Part shown: in pieces, positions 36,025 through 44,803 of the stretch
Layout: the number at the start of each line of letters is the position of its first letter
How positions within the stretch are numbered: position 1 is the first letter of the stretch
Source of the DNA: Planctomycetota bacterium
GTDB lineage: Bacteria; Planctomycetota; Planctomycetia; Gemmatales; Gemmataceae
Assembly (NCBI GenBank): GCA_003669555.1
Contig: QWOS01000043.1
Span: forward strand, 1 to 58,281
Direction: 5' to 3'
Length of the DNA stretch: 58,281 nt
Made by a program: the position numbers and the translations under genes
The notes under the pieces: model-generated
What the model was told of the DNA's origin: nothing
The model's database searches: none
Seen by the model: the letters and a program-made list of their open reading frames with translations, nothing else

Positions 36025-37074
36025 ATGAAGGAAATTGTTGTCGACGACTCGCGCGAAGTGGTTTACGAACGATCAGATTACCCCATCGACAAGATCCGTT
36101 CCATCCTGAAGGACGAGACGGTGGCAGTGCTGGGCTATGGCGTGCAAGGGCGCGGCCAATCGCTGAACATGCGCGATAATGGTATTCCCGTCATCATTGG
36201 CCTGCGCCGGGAGGGGCGGTCGTGGGATCTGGCCATCAGCGATGGCTGGGTGCCAGGCAAAACCCTGTTCAGCTACGAGGATGCTGCCGACAAGGGCACC
36301 GTTATCCAGTACCTGCTTTCCGATGCCGGGCAGAAAGAGTTCTGGCCAAAAATCAAGCCTTTCCTGACCAAGGGCAAGGCGCTTTATTTTTCGCACGGCT
36401 TCAGCATCGTCTACGCCGACCAGACTGGTGTGGTGCCACCCAAGGATATCGATGTGATACTTGCCGCCCCCAAGGGATCCGGGACCTCGGTGCGCCGGCT
36501 GTTCCTGGAAGGCAAGGGGATCAACTCGAGCTTTGCGGTGCATCAGGACGCCACCGGGCGGGCCGCCGAGCGGGCTCGCGCGCTGGGTTTTGCCATCGGC
36601 TCAGGCTACCTCTTCGAAACCACCTTCACCAAAGAGGTTTACAGTGACCTGACGGGTGAGCGCGGGGTGCTGATGGGTGCCATTTACGGCTTGTGGCTCG
36701 CCCAGTACGAAGTGCTGCGCGCCAATGGCCACTCCGCTTCCGAGGCCTTCAATGAGACAGTAGAGGAGGCGACCCAGAGCCTTTATCCCCTCATTGCCGA
36801 GAATGGCATGGACTGGATGTATGCCAACTGCTCCACCACCGCCCAGCGCGGCGCGCTGGACTGGTTCAAAAAGTTCCGCGACGCCAGCAAACCGGTGTTC
36901 GAGGACCTGTACCACAGCGTCAAGACTGGCGAGGAAACCCGCCGTACCCTTGAAGTGAACAGCCGCACCGATTACCGCGAGCAGCTTGAGAAAGAGCTGG
37001 CGGAAATCCGTGATAGCGAGATGTGGCGCGCTGGTAAGGCCGTCCGTTCGTTGCGTCCCGAGAATCAGGTCTGA
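36025..37074 (+). CDS. ilvC: Ketol-acid reductoisomerase, fungal-like type
   Basis: 349-residue enzyme that converts acetohydroxy acids to dihydroxy acids in valine, leucine and isoleucine synthesis, using NADPH and Mg. Seen: Rossmann motif GYGVQGRG (37-44), GLRREGRSWDLAISDGWVPG, SHGFS, the metal-binding EVYSDLTGERG and EAFNETVEEATQSLYPL, and C-terminal RTLEVNSRTDY. In wording and length it follows fungal mitochondrial Ilv5 as I remember it (SHGFS, DVILAAPKGSG, GERGVLMG, EATQSLYPLI, WMYANCSTTAQRGALDW) much more closely than the common class I bacterial enzyme. The ATG at 36025 has AGAGG upstream. ilvB/ilvN are not adjacent. Confidence 0.95.
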   Translation: MKEIVVDDSREVVYERSDYPIDKIRSILKDETVAVLGYGVQGRGQSLNMRDNGIPVIIGLRREGRSWDLAISDGWVPGKTLFSYEDAADKGTVIQYLLSDAGQKEFWPKIKPFLTKGKALYFSHGFSIVYADQTGVVPPKDIDVILAAPKGSGTSVRRLFLEGKGINSSFAVHQDATGRAAERARALGFAIGSGYLFETTFTKEVYSDLTGERGVLMGAIYGLWLAQYEVLRANGHSASEAFNETVEEATQSLYPLIAENGMDWMYANCSTTAQRGALDWFKKFRDASKPVFEDLYHSVKTGEETRRTLEVNSRTDYREQLEKELAEIRDSEMWRAGKAVRSLRPENQV

Positions 37075-37098
37075 TCTGTTTTTCACCGGTAATCAGCC

Positions 37099-37133
37099 AG
37101 GGCCCGCTTCATCCCCAAGATGAAGCGGGCCCT
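37099..37133. terminator. 15-bp perfect hairpin between convergent ilvC and ftsK
   Basis: Stem 37099-37113 pairs completely with 37119-37133 (AGGGCCCGCTTCATC and its complement) around loop CCCAA. No T-run follows on either strand, so it may work as a bidirectional or factor-dependent terminator, or protect the 3' end. Confidence 0.6.
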
Positions 37134-37164
37134 GTGCGTGAGGTCGTGTGATGAGGTTGGGCCG

Positions 37165-39516
37165 TCAGCGCAAGGCGGCGGCGCATCGGCTTTCCCATTC
37201 TTCCGCTGTTATGAGCACTTCGCGGGCAGAGGATCCGTTGAATGATCCCACTACCCCCTCCTCGGCCATCTGGTCGATGAGCCTGGCGGCCCGGCCATAG
37301 CCAATTCCCAGGGCTCGCTGCAACAGGGAGGTACTGCCCCGTCCCTCGCGCACCACAATTTCCACGGCCGCATCGAAGACGGCGTCGCGCTCTTTTTTCT
37401 CGCCGTTTTCGCCCTTCTTGCCATCGCTGCGGTCCACCGGCAACTGCACCAGCTCCTGAATATAGCTGGGCGCCACCTGCTCCACGCCGGCCACGATTCG
37501 CCGGATCTCGCCATCGGAGGCGAAGGTGCCCTGGGCTCGCGCCACCACGCTGGTGCCAGGCGGGAGGAAAAGCATGTCACCCTTGCCCAGCAGACGGTCG
37601 GCGCCCATCTCGTCCAGGACCACCCGGCTATCGCTCTTGTTCACCACCTTAAAGCAAATACGGGAAGGCAGATTACTCTTGATCAGGCCCGTGATTACAT
37701 CAACCGTCGGCTTCTGGGTGGCCACCACCAGGTGGATACCCGCTGCCCGCGATTTTTGGGCCAGGCGAATGATATGGCCTTCCACTTCCTTGCGCATGGT
37801 CATCATCAGGTCGGCCATCTCATCGATGAAGACAACAATGTAGGGCATGCGGCGGGGCAACTTTTCGCGCTCCTCATCCGTTGCCGGTTCCACTCGCTCG
37901 AGCAGGGTTTTTTCATCCAGCTCGTTGTAACCTGCCAGGTTGCGCACGCGGGCACGGCGGAAGCACTCGTAGCGCTCCTCCATCTTGTCCACCGCCCAGG
38001 CCAGAATGGCCTCCGCTTTTTTCATGTCATGCACCACCGGGTGCATCAAATGAGGGATTCTGGCATAGTCGGTCAGTTCCACTACTTTGGGGTCGATCAT
38101 GATCATCCGGACCTGATCGGGCCGGCGCGTCATCAGCATGCTGAGGATGATGCTGTTCATGCATACCGATTTACCCGTGCCGGTGCTGCCAGCGATGAGC
38201 AGGTGGGGCATATCGGCCAGATCATGCACCAGAGGGCGCCCTTCATTGTCCTTGCCCAAAAAGAGCGGGATCTTCATGGCGTCGACCTTGCGCCCGCAGG
38301 CGCCGATCACTTCCTTCAGACGCACTGTGGCGCGCAATTCGTTGGGGATTTCCACACCCACCGTGTTTTTGCCGGGAATAGGGGCCACCATGCGAACGCT
38401 TGACACGCGCAGATTGAGGGCGATATCCTCGCCCAGACGGGTGACCTTATTAAGGCGAAGACCGGTCTCGAGGGAAATCTCAAACTGGGTGATCACCGGG
38501 CCGGTGTTGATTCCAACCACTTTCACATGGATGCCATAATCGCGGAATGCCTGCTCCAGCAGCGTGGCCCGGTCCCGCAGCAACTCCTCGTGGCGGTCCA
38601 CCTGGAAGGCTTCAGGCTCATCGAGGATCTCAAGACCCGGCACCTCGTAGCCAGCAAACTCCACAGCCGGTGATGCGTCTTTGGGGCGCTGAGCGGCAGG
38701 TGGCTCGGGTGGCGGGGGTTCCACGACCCGGGTGGCGTGGTGATGGATGGGGATGGATGGTTCTTCTGTGGTTTTGCCTTTCGGCCGTAGTTTGACAACC
38801 GGAACGGGCGGCGATACTACCACGGGATCCGGGCCGGGCGGATCGCTTTCGGGGACCTTGCTGATAGGCGAACAAGCCGGACTGATAATCAGCGGGATGG
38901 GGGTATCCAAGGGAATAAGCAACTTGTCGGGTACCCGCACAGCCTCGGGTTGGGCTGGTCTGGGTGCCAGATTCAGCAGGCTACCCAGGCATTCCATCAG
39001 ATAGAGAGGCAACGCCGGGCCCACAAGAAAGAGCATGCAGCAGCCCAGCCATACCCACAGGGCCAATTCGCCCAGCTTGCCGGTGGGAAGATCGTGGAGC
39101 ACCAGCCAGGCACCCAGGGAGCCTCCCGCCCCGGCCACCGGCCCGGAAAGATTCCAGCCACCCAGCGCCATGGCCAGACTTGCAGCGGGAATGAGCGCCG
39201 TGGCAGCCAGAAAGCGCACCACCCAACCCCAGCGCGCTGTCCAGAAAGTGGCGGCAAGTACCAGTAAGAGAGCGGGTAGCAGCGGTGCCGCAAATCCCAG
39301 GGTTTGCCAGGTGGTTCGGGCCAGAATGCCACCGGGGGCACCCAGCCAGTTGCTGGAGGCGGTTGGCGGCCAGAGGGTGGACCGCCAGTAAGCCTTGTTT
39401 TCACTCAAGAGGGCGACCAGGCCAGCCAGGCTACCCATGACTAATACAATAGCCAGTTTGCGCCGGTTGGCGAGGGGTGGCCGCAAAGCCTCGGTGTGCG
39501 ATTTTGGTTGGCCCAT
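37165..39516 (-). CDS. ftsK: DNA translocase FtsK/SpoIIIE
   Basis: About 783 residues, the septal motor that pumps chromosomal DNA into daughter compartments. Seen: four N-terminal transmembrane helices (about 20-37, 71-89, 100-118, 151-173), a Pro-rich linker, the alpha/beta motor with Walker A GSTGTGKS (443-450), Walker B VVFIDEMADLMM, and a C-terminal gamma winged-helix (QRALGIGYGRAARLIDQME-like) that reads KOPS sites. The linker is short compared with E. coli FtsK. The start is unsure: the frame is open to 39783; ATG at 39516 with AAGGACAG upstream is chosen, with 39534 and 39582 as alternatives. Divergent from trmL. Confidence 0.95.
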   Translation of the reverse strand: MGQPKSHTEALRPPLANRRKLAIVLVMGSLAGLVALLSENKAYWRSTLWPPTASSNWLGAPGGILARTTWQTLGFAAPLLPALLLVLAATFWTARWGWVVRFLAATALIPAASLAMALGGWNLSGPVAGAGGSLGAWLVLHDLPTGKLGELALWVWLGCCMLFLVGPALPLYLMECLGSLLNLAPRPAQPEAVRVPDKLLIPLDTPIPLIISPACSPISKVPESDPPGPDPVVVSPPVPVVKLRPKGKTTEEPSIPIHHHATRVVEPPPPEPPAAQRPKDASPAVEFAGYEVPGLEILDEPEAFQVDRHEELLRDRATLLEQAFRDYGIHVKVVGINTGPVITQFEISLETGLRLNKVTRLGEDIALNLRVSSVRMVAPIPGKNTVGVEIPNELRATVRLKEVIGACGRKVDAMKIPLFLGKDNEGRPLVHDLADMPHLLIAGSTGTGKSVCMNSIILSMLMTRRPDQVRMIMIDPKVVELTDYARIPHLMHPVVHDMKKAEAILAWAVDKMEERYECFRRARVRNLAGYNELDEKTLLERVEPATDEEREKLPRRMPYIVVFIDEMADLMMTMRKEVEGHIIRLAQKSRAAGIHLVVATQKPTVDVITGLIKSNLPSRICFKVVNKSDSRVVLDEMGADRLLGKGDMLFLPPGTSVVARAQGTFASDGEIRRIVAGVEQVAPSYIQELVQLPVDRSDGKKGENGEKKERDAVFDAAVEIVVREGRGSTSLLQRALGIGYGRAARLIDQMAEEGVVGSFNGSSAREVLITAEEWESRCAAALR

Positions 39517-39603
39517 GGCGGCCTGTCCTTGCATGAGAAGTGCCGGAACCTGCAGGATATTACTGGGCTCAACTGACATCATGACACTTAAAAGGGGCCT
39601 CGG

Positions 39604-40095
39604 ATGATCCAAGTGGCACTGGTGGAACCGGAAATTCCTCCTAATACGGGTAATGTGGGACGATTGTGCGTGGCAACGGGGTCGTGCCTGCATCTGGTGG
39701 GGCGTCTGGGTTTCCAGATTGATGACAAATCGCTGCGGCGGGCAGGCATGGATTACTGGGACCATCTGAAATTGCGCCGCCATGCCACCTTTGCCGATCT
39801 GGAGGCATTTCTGGGTCAGGCTGGGTCGCCGGGCCGATTGATTTGCTTCAGCACCAAGGCTAGCCGTCCTTATAGTGCCATCCGTTATCAGCCGGGTGAC
39901 TGTCTGGTGTTTGGGTCCGAAGGGCGTGGGTTAGCCCCGGAAATCCTGGCCAGGCACGGGGAACATGCGGTTACCCTGCCAATGCCGGGAGGGGGGAATG
40001 GGGCGATGGTGCGCAGCCTGAATCTGGCAACAACAGTGGCTGTGGGATTGTATGAGGCACTCAGACAGATCCATGGCTGGGAAGGTCCGGGTTGA
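39604..40095 (+). CDS. trmL: tRNA (cytidine/uridine-34-2'-O)-methyltransferase TrmL
   Basis: 163-residue SPOUT-fold methyltransferase that methylates the wobble nucleotide of leucine tRNAs. Seen: the conserved start MIQVALVEPEIPPNTGNVGRLC, LHLVGRLGF, RAGMDYWD, the knot motifs LVFGSEGRGL, LPMPGGGNGAMVRSLNLATTVAVGLYEALRQ with the SAM-binding Asn/Ser. Length is typical. ATG at 39604 preceded by GGGGCC. It lies divergent to ftsK; a small protein follows immediately. Confidence 0.95.
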   Translation: MIQVALVEPEIPPNTGNVGRLCVATGSCLHLVGRLGFQIDDKSLRRAGMDYWDHLKLRRHATFADLEAFLGQAGSPGRLICFSTKASRPYSAIRYQPGDCLVFGSEGRGLAPEILARHGEHAVTLPMPGGGNGAMVRSLNLATTVAVGLYEALRQIHGWEGPG

Positions 40096-40121
40096 CTCAA
40101 CCACTGGAGTGTGAAGGCCCG

Positions 40122-40496
40122 ATGAAAAGGGCACACCACTGCGATTTGCACCAGGCTTGTCACCACGAGAAAAGCACCATGAGGGTTCGGCTGTCCATTC
40201 CTGATTTTTGGCAATTGCGTGTTTATGTTCTGGAGAAACTGTGTGAGGCCGAGGGTCTGGAGACCAGCCAGGTTGTGCTGGCAGAGATGCCTTTGCGGAA
40301 ACGGCAACGGGTGTGCGGCCTGTTGCTGGAGATGCAGGGGCCCCGCCAGCTAAGGAAGCAGGCTGTGTGGTCGGCTGAGGAAGACCGGGTGCTCTTCTAC
40401 GATGGCATAGGCCGTCGCTTTCTGGAGGCTGAACTCTGCCCCGGCCCGGGGCTGGAAGGTTTGCGGCTGGCTCTGGAAAGCAAGCGGGTGGCCTGA
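40122..40496 (+). CDS. Small protein of unknown function after trmL
   Basis: 124-residue protein I do not recognise. Seen: a His/Cys-rich N-terminal stretch (KRAHHCDLHQACHHEK) that could bind metal, then a mixed alpha/beta region with many charged residues. No signal peptide or membrane helix. The ATG at 40122 has GAAGG about 5 bases upstream; a TTG at 40092 overlapping the trmL stop and an ATG at 40179 are alternatives. Probably in the trmL transcription unit. Confidence 0.62.
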   Translation: MKRAHHCDLHQACHHEKSTMRVRLSIPDFWQLRVYVLEKLCEAEGLETSQVVLAEMPLRKRQRVCGLLLEMQGPRQLRKQAVWSAEEDRVLFYDGIGRRFLEAELCPGPGLEGLRLALESKRVA

Positions 40497-40597
40497 GCCA
40501 CCAGGTTGCCGGATTGTCCTGTCATTTCCCCCATTCATTTTTTGATGCCAAACGGTATGATGACCCGGATGCGCTTGTGGGCGCATCGGGGCCATTC

Positions 40598-41113
40598 ATG
40601 CCGTATCAACCCATCCTTGCCACACTTGGCTATGTATTCGACCCCTCCGGGGAGCGGGTTCTGTTGATCCATCGCAACAAACGAAGCGATGATGCCCATT
40701 TGGGCAAGTTCAACGGTTTGGGGGGGAAACTCGAGCCCCATGAGGACCCGGTCACCTGCATGCGGCGCGAGTTGCACGAGGAGAGTGGCCTCTTCGCCAC
40801 CCGGATGGAGCTGCGTGGCACCATCAACTGGCCCGGTTTTGGCAAGAATGGCGAAAGCTGGTTTGGTTTTCTTTTTCGCATCACAGCATTTACAGGCGAC
40901 TTGCGGGCTGACAATCCTGAAGGGGATTTGTCCTGGCATGCGCTGGATGCGCTGGGAGACCTGCCCATGTGGCCCGGGGACAGGGACTTCCTGCCCCTGG
41001 TGCTTGCCGGGTCGGGCCCCTGTTTTCATGGGGTGATGCCCTATTCGAATGGAATGCCAGTTTCCTGGCAGTATCAGATTCTCGAAACGGAGGCCTCAAT
41101 TGCGGGCGGCTAA
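40598..41113 (+). CDS. Nudix hydrolase (8-oxo-dGTP diphosphatase-like)
   Basis: 171-residue Nudix enzyme hydrolysing nucleoside diphosphate derivatives; the layout is that of MutT-like 8-oxo-dGTPases or related housecleaning enzymes. Seen: complete Nudix box starting at G43 (GKLEPHE...RRELHEESGL, residues 43-65) with the metal-binding Glu set. HRNKRSDDAHLGKFNGLGG precedes it as in oxidised-purine phosphatases. ATG at 40598 is used; the 28 codons before it belong to the small-gene spacer. Substrate inference is tentative. Confidence 0.88.
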   Translation: MPYQPILATLGYVFDPSGERVLLIHRNKRSDDAHLGKFNGLGGKLEPHEDPVTCMRRELHEESGLFATRMELRGTINWPGFGKNGESWFGFLFRITAFTGDLRADNPEGDLSWHALDALGDLPMWPGDRDFLPLVLAGSGPCFHGVMPYSNGMPVSWQYQILETEASIAGG

Positions 41114-41243
41114 TTGGCTTGTTAGCATGATCAAGCGTACCTTTTCGGATGGTTCCGCAGGTGCGCCAGATGCCGTTGATGAAACATCCGGCAACAAGAA
41201 CATAGCAAAGAAACGACATACATCTGGCAAGAATGAGGGCAAG

Positions 41244-41861
41244 ATGACTGATTCCCAAGGAAAAAAGAATGAAAATCACCTCGAATCCCTTCTGGAAGGG
41301 TTCGGGTTGCCCATGGAAGAACAGCAAGGTGGTGTCAACGACGAACCTGCCGAGCCGGAGGAGGCCCCCGAAGGTAGTCTCACTTTCTCCCGGGTGATGG
41401 TTGATACTTCAGTCAAGCTGGTTTCCGAGCGGCCGGCGGAAGTTTCCGGGTTGGCCGGAACGGCTGAGCCCACGGGGGACATGAACGACTTCGACCGCCG
41501 TCGCCGTCGCCGCCGCCGCCGGCCTGATGAAGAGGGTGCTGAGCCAGGTGATGTGATTGAGGTCAAGGAACCGCGTGAGCCCCGGGAACCACGGGAAGCC
41601 CGTGAGCCGCGTGAGCCCCGCCAGCCCCGACCTGTCAGCGAGCCTCGTGAAGCCCGCGAGCCGCGTCCAAGGCGTGATCGTCGTCGCGACGAGGACGAGG
41701 AAGAAGGCGAGCGCGCCGAGCGTATCGACCGCGATGCCTTCGATGAACCAGAGGCCGGTCCCGAAGAGCCTTTTGTGCTTGAGGATTTGTCGAGCCTGCA
41801 ATTTCCGGCCTGGGATGACCTGATTGGTGGGCTGTATCGGCCACAAAATGACCACCGCTAA
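41244..41861 (+). CDS. Disordered Arg/Glu/Pro-rich protein
   Basis: 205-residue acidic/basic low-complexity protein. Seen: an N-terminal segment (NENHLESLLEGFGLPMEEQ), a nine-arginine run (DFDRRRRRRRRR), a repeat region of the form EPREPREPREAREPREPR, an RRDRRRDEDEEEGERAER stretch and a hydrophobic C-terminal tail (EDLSSLQFPAWDDLIGGLY). Such patterns occur in RNA-binding or RNase E-like scaffold segments, but no catalytic domain is present. The ATG at 41244 follows GAGGG by about 6 bases; an ATG at 41127 would add 39 residues. It ends 34 bases before a strong terminator. Confidence 0.7.
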   Translation: MTDSQGKKNENHLESLLEGFGLPMEEQQGGVNDEPAEPEEAPEGSLTFSRVMVDTSVKLVSERPAEVSGLAGTAEPTGDMNDFDRRRRRRRRRPDEEGAEPGDVIEVKEPREPREPREAREPREPRQPRPVSEPREAREPRPRRDRRRDEDEEEGERAERIDRDAFDEPEAGPEEPFVLEDLSSLQFPAWDDLIGGLYRPQNDHR

Positions 41862-41894
41862 GTCCGGTTTTGGTGGGGCGTTGATCCAGTGAAG

Positions 41895-41920
41895 GCCCGG
41901 GGTTTTACCCCGGGCTTTTT
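41895..41920 (+). terminator. Intrinsic terminator of the trmL-to-disordered-protein unit
   Basis: Stem GCCCGGGG/CCCCGGGC (41895-41902 with 41908-41915), loop TTTTA, then five T residues. Placed just downstream of the disordered-protein gene. Confidence 0.9.
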
Positions 41921-41962
41921 GTTACCCCGGACAAAACCAGGCCACCTGGGCCGGGTGGGTAG

Positions 41963-42652
41963 TCAGCCCGGAATGGGCCGTTCGAAGCTGTGCAGTTTCC
42001 CTTTTTCATTGGCCTGGTAAACCCTGCCTGTGGTCAGATCCAGTGCTGTAAGCCAGCCCCCCTGGCAGCAGCCTGTATCGATCAGGGTCACGAAGCCGAG
42101 ATCCAGTATGTCACCATCCGGCTGCGTAGTGTGTCCCAGGACCACCGCCTTGCCAGAACAGTGTGGCTGCAGTTCCCCGGGATTGGCGAATTCCCACAGC
42201 AGCACCTCTCGTGGCGTTTTGGCCAAAGGACATTGAGGCAAGTAGCAGGCGTGCGCGAAGAGGTGGCTTCCTTGTTCATGGAAAAGCTGGGCTGATCGCA
42301 GGAAATCCAGATGCTGGCGGGGGATTTGCGCGGGGTGGTCCACGCCATAGCTGGTGAGAACCTGCTTCCCGCCATGGCGTGTCCAGGTGGTCGGGGACAA
42401 GTGGCCATCCGCCACGGCCAGTAACATCTCCTCGTGGTTTCCCAGCAGAGGAATCAGGGTGGTTTTCCCCTGCAAGGCCAGGAGCTGTTGGATCACCTTT
42501 TCGGAATCCGGGCCACGGTCCACCATGTCACCCAGAACCACCAGGGTGTCGGCAGGCCCGGGAGCCAGTTTTTCAAGCATGGTCTGCAAGGCGCGGGAGC
42601 AACCGTGGATATCGCCGATGGCGATAAGCCGTCCCGTGGATTCAGTAGTCAT
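41963..42652 (-). CDS. PPP-family serine/threonine protein phosphatase
   Basis: 229-residue metallophosphoesterase of the bacterial PP1/PP2A-like group (related to PrpA and bacteriophage lambda phosphatase), which removes phosphate from serine, threonine or other substrates using two metals. Seen: GDIHG (13-17), GDMVDRG (41-47) and GNHEE (71-75), plus VVLGHTT and LIDTGCCQGGW. Hanks-type kinase genes are not in this window. The ATG at 42652 has a weak ribosome site. It is convergent with the plus-strand disordered-protein unit. Confidence 0.9.
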   Translation of the reverse strand: MTTESTGRLIAIGDIHGCSRALQTMLEKLAPGPADTLVVLGDMVDRGPDSEKVIQQLLALQGKTTLIPLLGNHEEMLLAVADGHLSPTTWTRHGGKQVLTSYGVDHPAQIPRQHLDFLRSAQLFHEQGSHLFAHACYLPQCPLAKTPREVLLWEFANPGELQPHCSGKAVVLGHTTQPDGDILDLGFVTLIDTGCCQGGWLTALDLTTGRVYQANEKGKLHSFERPIPG

Positions 42653-42840
42653 GAACAGGGTTTCCTGGGGGCTTACCTCTCAGACAATGAAGGTAACGAG
42701 GTGGTTGCCTGGCCACCATGACCGATCCGCCCCTCTCCGGCATCGGGGATGGGATACCCAGGCAAATGATTACCCTTACCCCTATGTGCGGGGCAGGTTG
42801 GTCTGGTGAGGAGGCAGCTTGGAAAACGCATGCCTGTTAC

Positions 42841-44514
42841 TCAGATATTCGCCACCACCGGGTAGTACTCGTCGTCTTCATTCTTGCCGCCGTAACCCTT
42901 GCCCACTTCCTTCTCCGAAACGACGAACTCCACGCTCTTGATCCATTTGACCATTTTGTAGCCCAACTGGTTTTCGACGCGCAGACGCAACGGGGCGCCG
43001 TGCAGGTCAGTGAGTGGCTTGTCATTCATTTCCCAGGCGAGGAGTGTCTCGGGATGGTTGGCGTTTTCGAGTGTGAGGGTGTCGTAGTATTCACCGCCAT
43101 AATGTCCGTCGCCGAACGAATGGAACACCACCGCCTTGACCTCGGGTAACGGTTTGACCAGCTCAATCAATTGCACCAGGGTGATTCCACCCCATTGCGC
43201 CACGCCCGACCAGCCCTGGATGCAGTGGTGGAGGGTGATCTGTTCCCGTCTGCCCAGCCGCTGCAATTCGTCGATTCCCAGCTCCACCGGGTTTTTTACC
43301 TGGCCAAAAATCTTGAGCTTGAAGCCCTGCCGCCGCAGATTGCCCAGTTTCTCCCATTCGGGGTCGTGAGGCATTTTTCCATTGGGCCAGAAGTAGGGGG
43401 AAATGTCGGCTCGGGTATACTGCCGGCGGCTGGGGAGGCGATTGAGGAGCTGCCTCTGGAAAGGCCCAAGGATACGCCGGAAACCCACCTGCACCCATCG
43501 TGGTCGCTGCCAGGATATCCAGTGCGCTGCCCAGCAGATGGCAATGATGCCCGCAACGGCTGTGAAAAAAACCACCAACCCTCCAGGGCTGGTATCATCG
43601 GTGCCGAAAATGATGTGATTCATGTTCTGGGCGAAGCCAGTGATGACCACCATGCCCACATGCGGTACCAGGAATGCCAGGTAGCCGCACACTGCCAGAA
43701 AGTGGATGGAGCGGGCCGCCTGCCTGCCGCCAAACAGGCGTGGATACCAACCAGCCCAGTTATCGATGGCTGGCGACATGGCCAGGCCAGTGAGGACTGA
43801 AACCGGGGCAACCACAAAGACAATGCCAAAATATGAGAGTTGCTGCAAAGGGTTGTAGCGATAGAAACCATCGGGCTCCACCGGCAGGTTGAAGGTGGCA
43901 TAATGCACCATCACTTTCCAGGCATCGGTGAAAATCGACAAATCGGTGGGAACCAGCCTTTTCCACTGGTTGGTGAAGAAAAGAAAAGCCACGAAAATCA
44001 GGCCGTTGGCGAGCCAGAAAAAGGCACTGAGGAAATGCCAATGACGGGCAATGCCGATCGTATGCCGGAAGCCGGGCAAGCCGATCCAGGGAGAGATGTA
44101 CCGGCTATCGTCTTTGGCCGTCCACACCGTGTTACGGTCGACGATGACTGGCGTGAAGCGGATCCACTCGGAGTCCAGAGTGCAGTGGTCGTTCCAGTAA
44201 AGCCGCGGGTGATCCATCAAAATGGACAGACCACTGCGTATTAGCAGCACCATCATCAGCAAGTTCACAAAATGGGCCAGGCGCAGCCAGACCGGGAAAC
44301 CGCTGGGGTCGCTGGCGGAAGGCTCTATCAGGCGCGGGCTGGCGGCCATTTCCGGCAGGCCAAACAGCAGCCACCAGGTCCAGGCTGCCAGCACGGGGGT
44401 CACGGCCAGAATAAACCCCGCCACCAGAAACGGCAGCTTCACATGCACTCGTATCCGCCGGTCGGCTGGATAAGCCAGAGAGTTTTCAAGGACATTTTTT
44501 GCCATCTCACCCAT
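42841..44514 (-). CDS. Fused cytochrome b / molybdopterin (sulfite oxidase-fold) oxidoreductase
   Basis: 557-residue membrane protein. Seen: an N-terminal part with about six transmembrane helices and histidines suited to heme b (H81, H158/H160, H271, H285), followed from residue 360 by a soluble domain with the sulfite oxidase/nitrate reductase pterin-binding fold, whose molybdenum-ligand Cys is about residue 431 (LHHCIQGWSG), then SFGDGHYGGEYYDTL and GAPLRLRVENQLGYKMVKW. The cytochrome comes first, then the pterin domain, in one chain; in MsrP/MsrQ the two are separate. An oxidoreductase of sulfur or other small molecules is likely; the reaction is unknown. ATG at 44514 is chosen over a TTG at 44541. 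Confidence 0.86.
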   Translation of the reverse strand: MGEMAKNVLENSLAYPADRRIRVHVKLPFLVAGFILAVTPVLAAWTWWLLFGLPEMAASPRLIEPSASDPSGFPVWLRLAHFVNLLMMVLLIRSGLSILMDHPRLYWNDHCTLDSEWIRFTPVIVDRNTVWTAKDDSRYISPWIGLPGFRHTIGIARHWHFLSAFFWLANGLIFVAFLFFTNQWKRLVPTDLSIFTDAWKVMVHYATFNLPVEPDGFYRYNPLQQLSYFGIVFVVAPVSVLTGLAMSPAIDNWAGWYPRLFGGRQAARSIHFLAVCGYLAFLVPHVGMVVITGFAQNMNHIIFGTDDTSPGGLVVFFTAVAGIIAICWAAHWISWQRPRWVQVGFRRILGPFQRQLLNRLPSRRQYTRADISPYFWPNGKMPHDPEWEKLGNLRRQGFKLKIFGQVKNPVELGIDELQRLGRREQITLHHCIQGWSGVAQWGGITLVQLIELVKPLPEVKAVVFHSFGDGHYGGEYYDTLTLENANHPETLLAWEMNDKPLTDLHGAPLRLRVENQLGYKMVKWIKSVEFVVSEKEVGKGYGGKNEDDEYYPVVANI

Positions 44515-44543
44515 ACGTTTATTTCCATTCAAAGGATTCAATC

Positions 44544-44572
44544 AGCCTAACCATTCAGCCAGCTTCCGTCAA
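44544..44572 (-). promoter_or_regulatory. Possible promoter of the molybdopterin oxidoreductase
   Basis: On the minus strand TTGACG (44572-44567), 17 bases, then TAGGCT (44549-44544). The -35 is close to consensus; the -10 is weak. Confidence 0.35.
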
Positions 44573-44633
44573 AGTTGCCGGGATTCAAGATTGCCAGTTG
44601 GAATAAAATATGAGGCAACGCGGTGATGTCAGG

Positions 44634-44673
44634 AAAAAAATCCTGAGTCATGGCCGGCATGTTGGCCATGACT
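44634..44673 (-). terminator. Terminator after the HEAT/propeller pair
   Basis: Perfect 10-bp stem AGTCATGGCC/GGCCATGACT (44646-44655 with 44664-44673), 8-base loop; on the minus strand a run of seven T residues begins 5 bases beyond it. It lies downstream of the gene ending at 44804. Confidence 0.6.
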
Positions 44674-44803
44674 GACCAGGCTTGCCAACCCGGCGCTGTC
44701 GTGATCATGGTCAATGTCCGTAGTCGTTGATCCGCAATGGGCAGCTATTGCGGGAAAGAGCTTCTTCAGACCGTGCCTGATTCCCAGAGTGTGTTACATC
44801 CCT

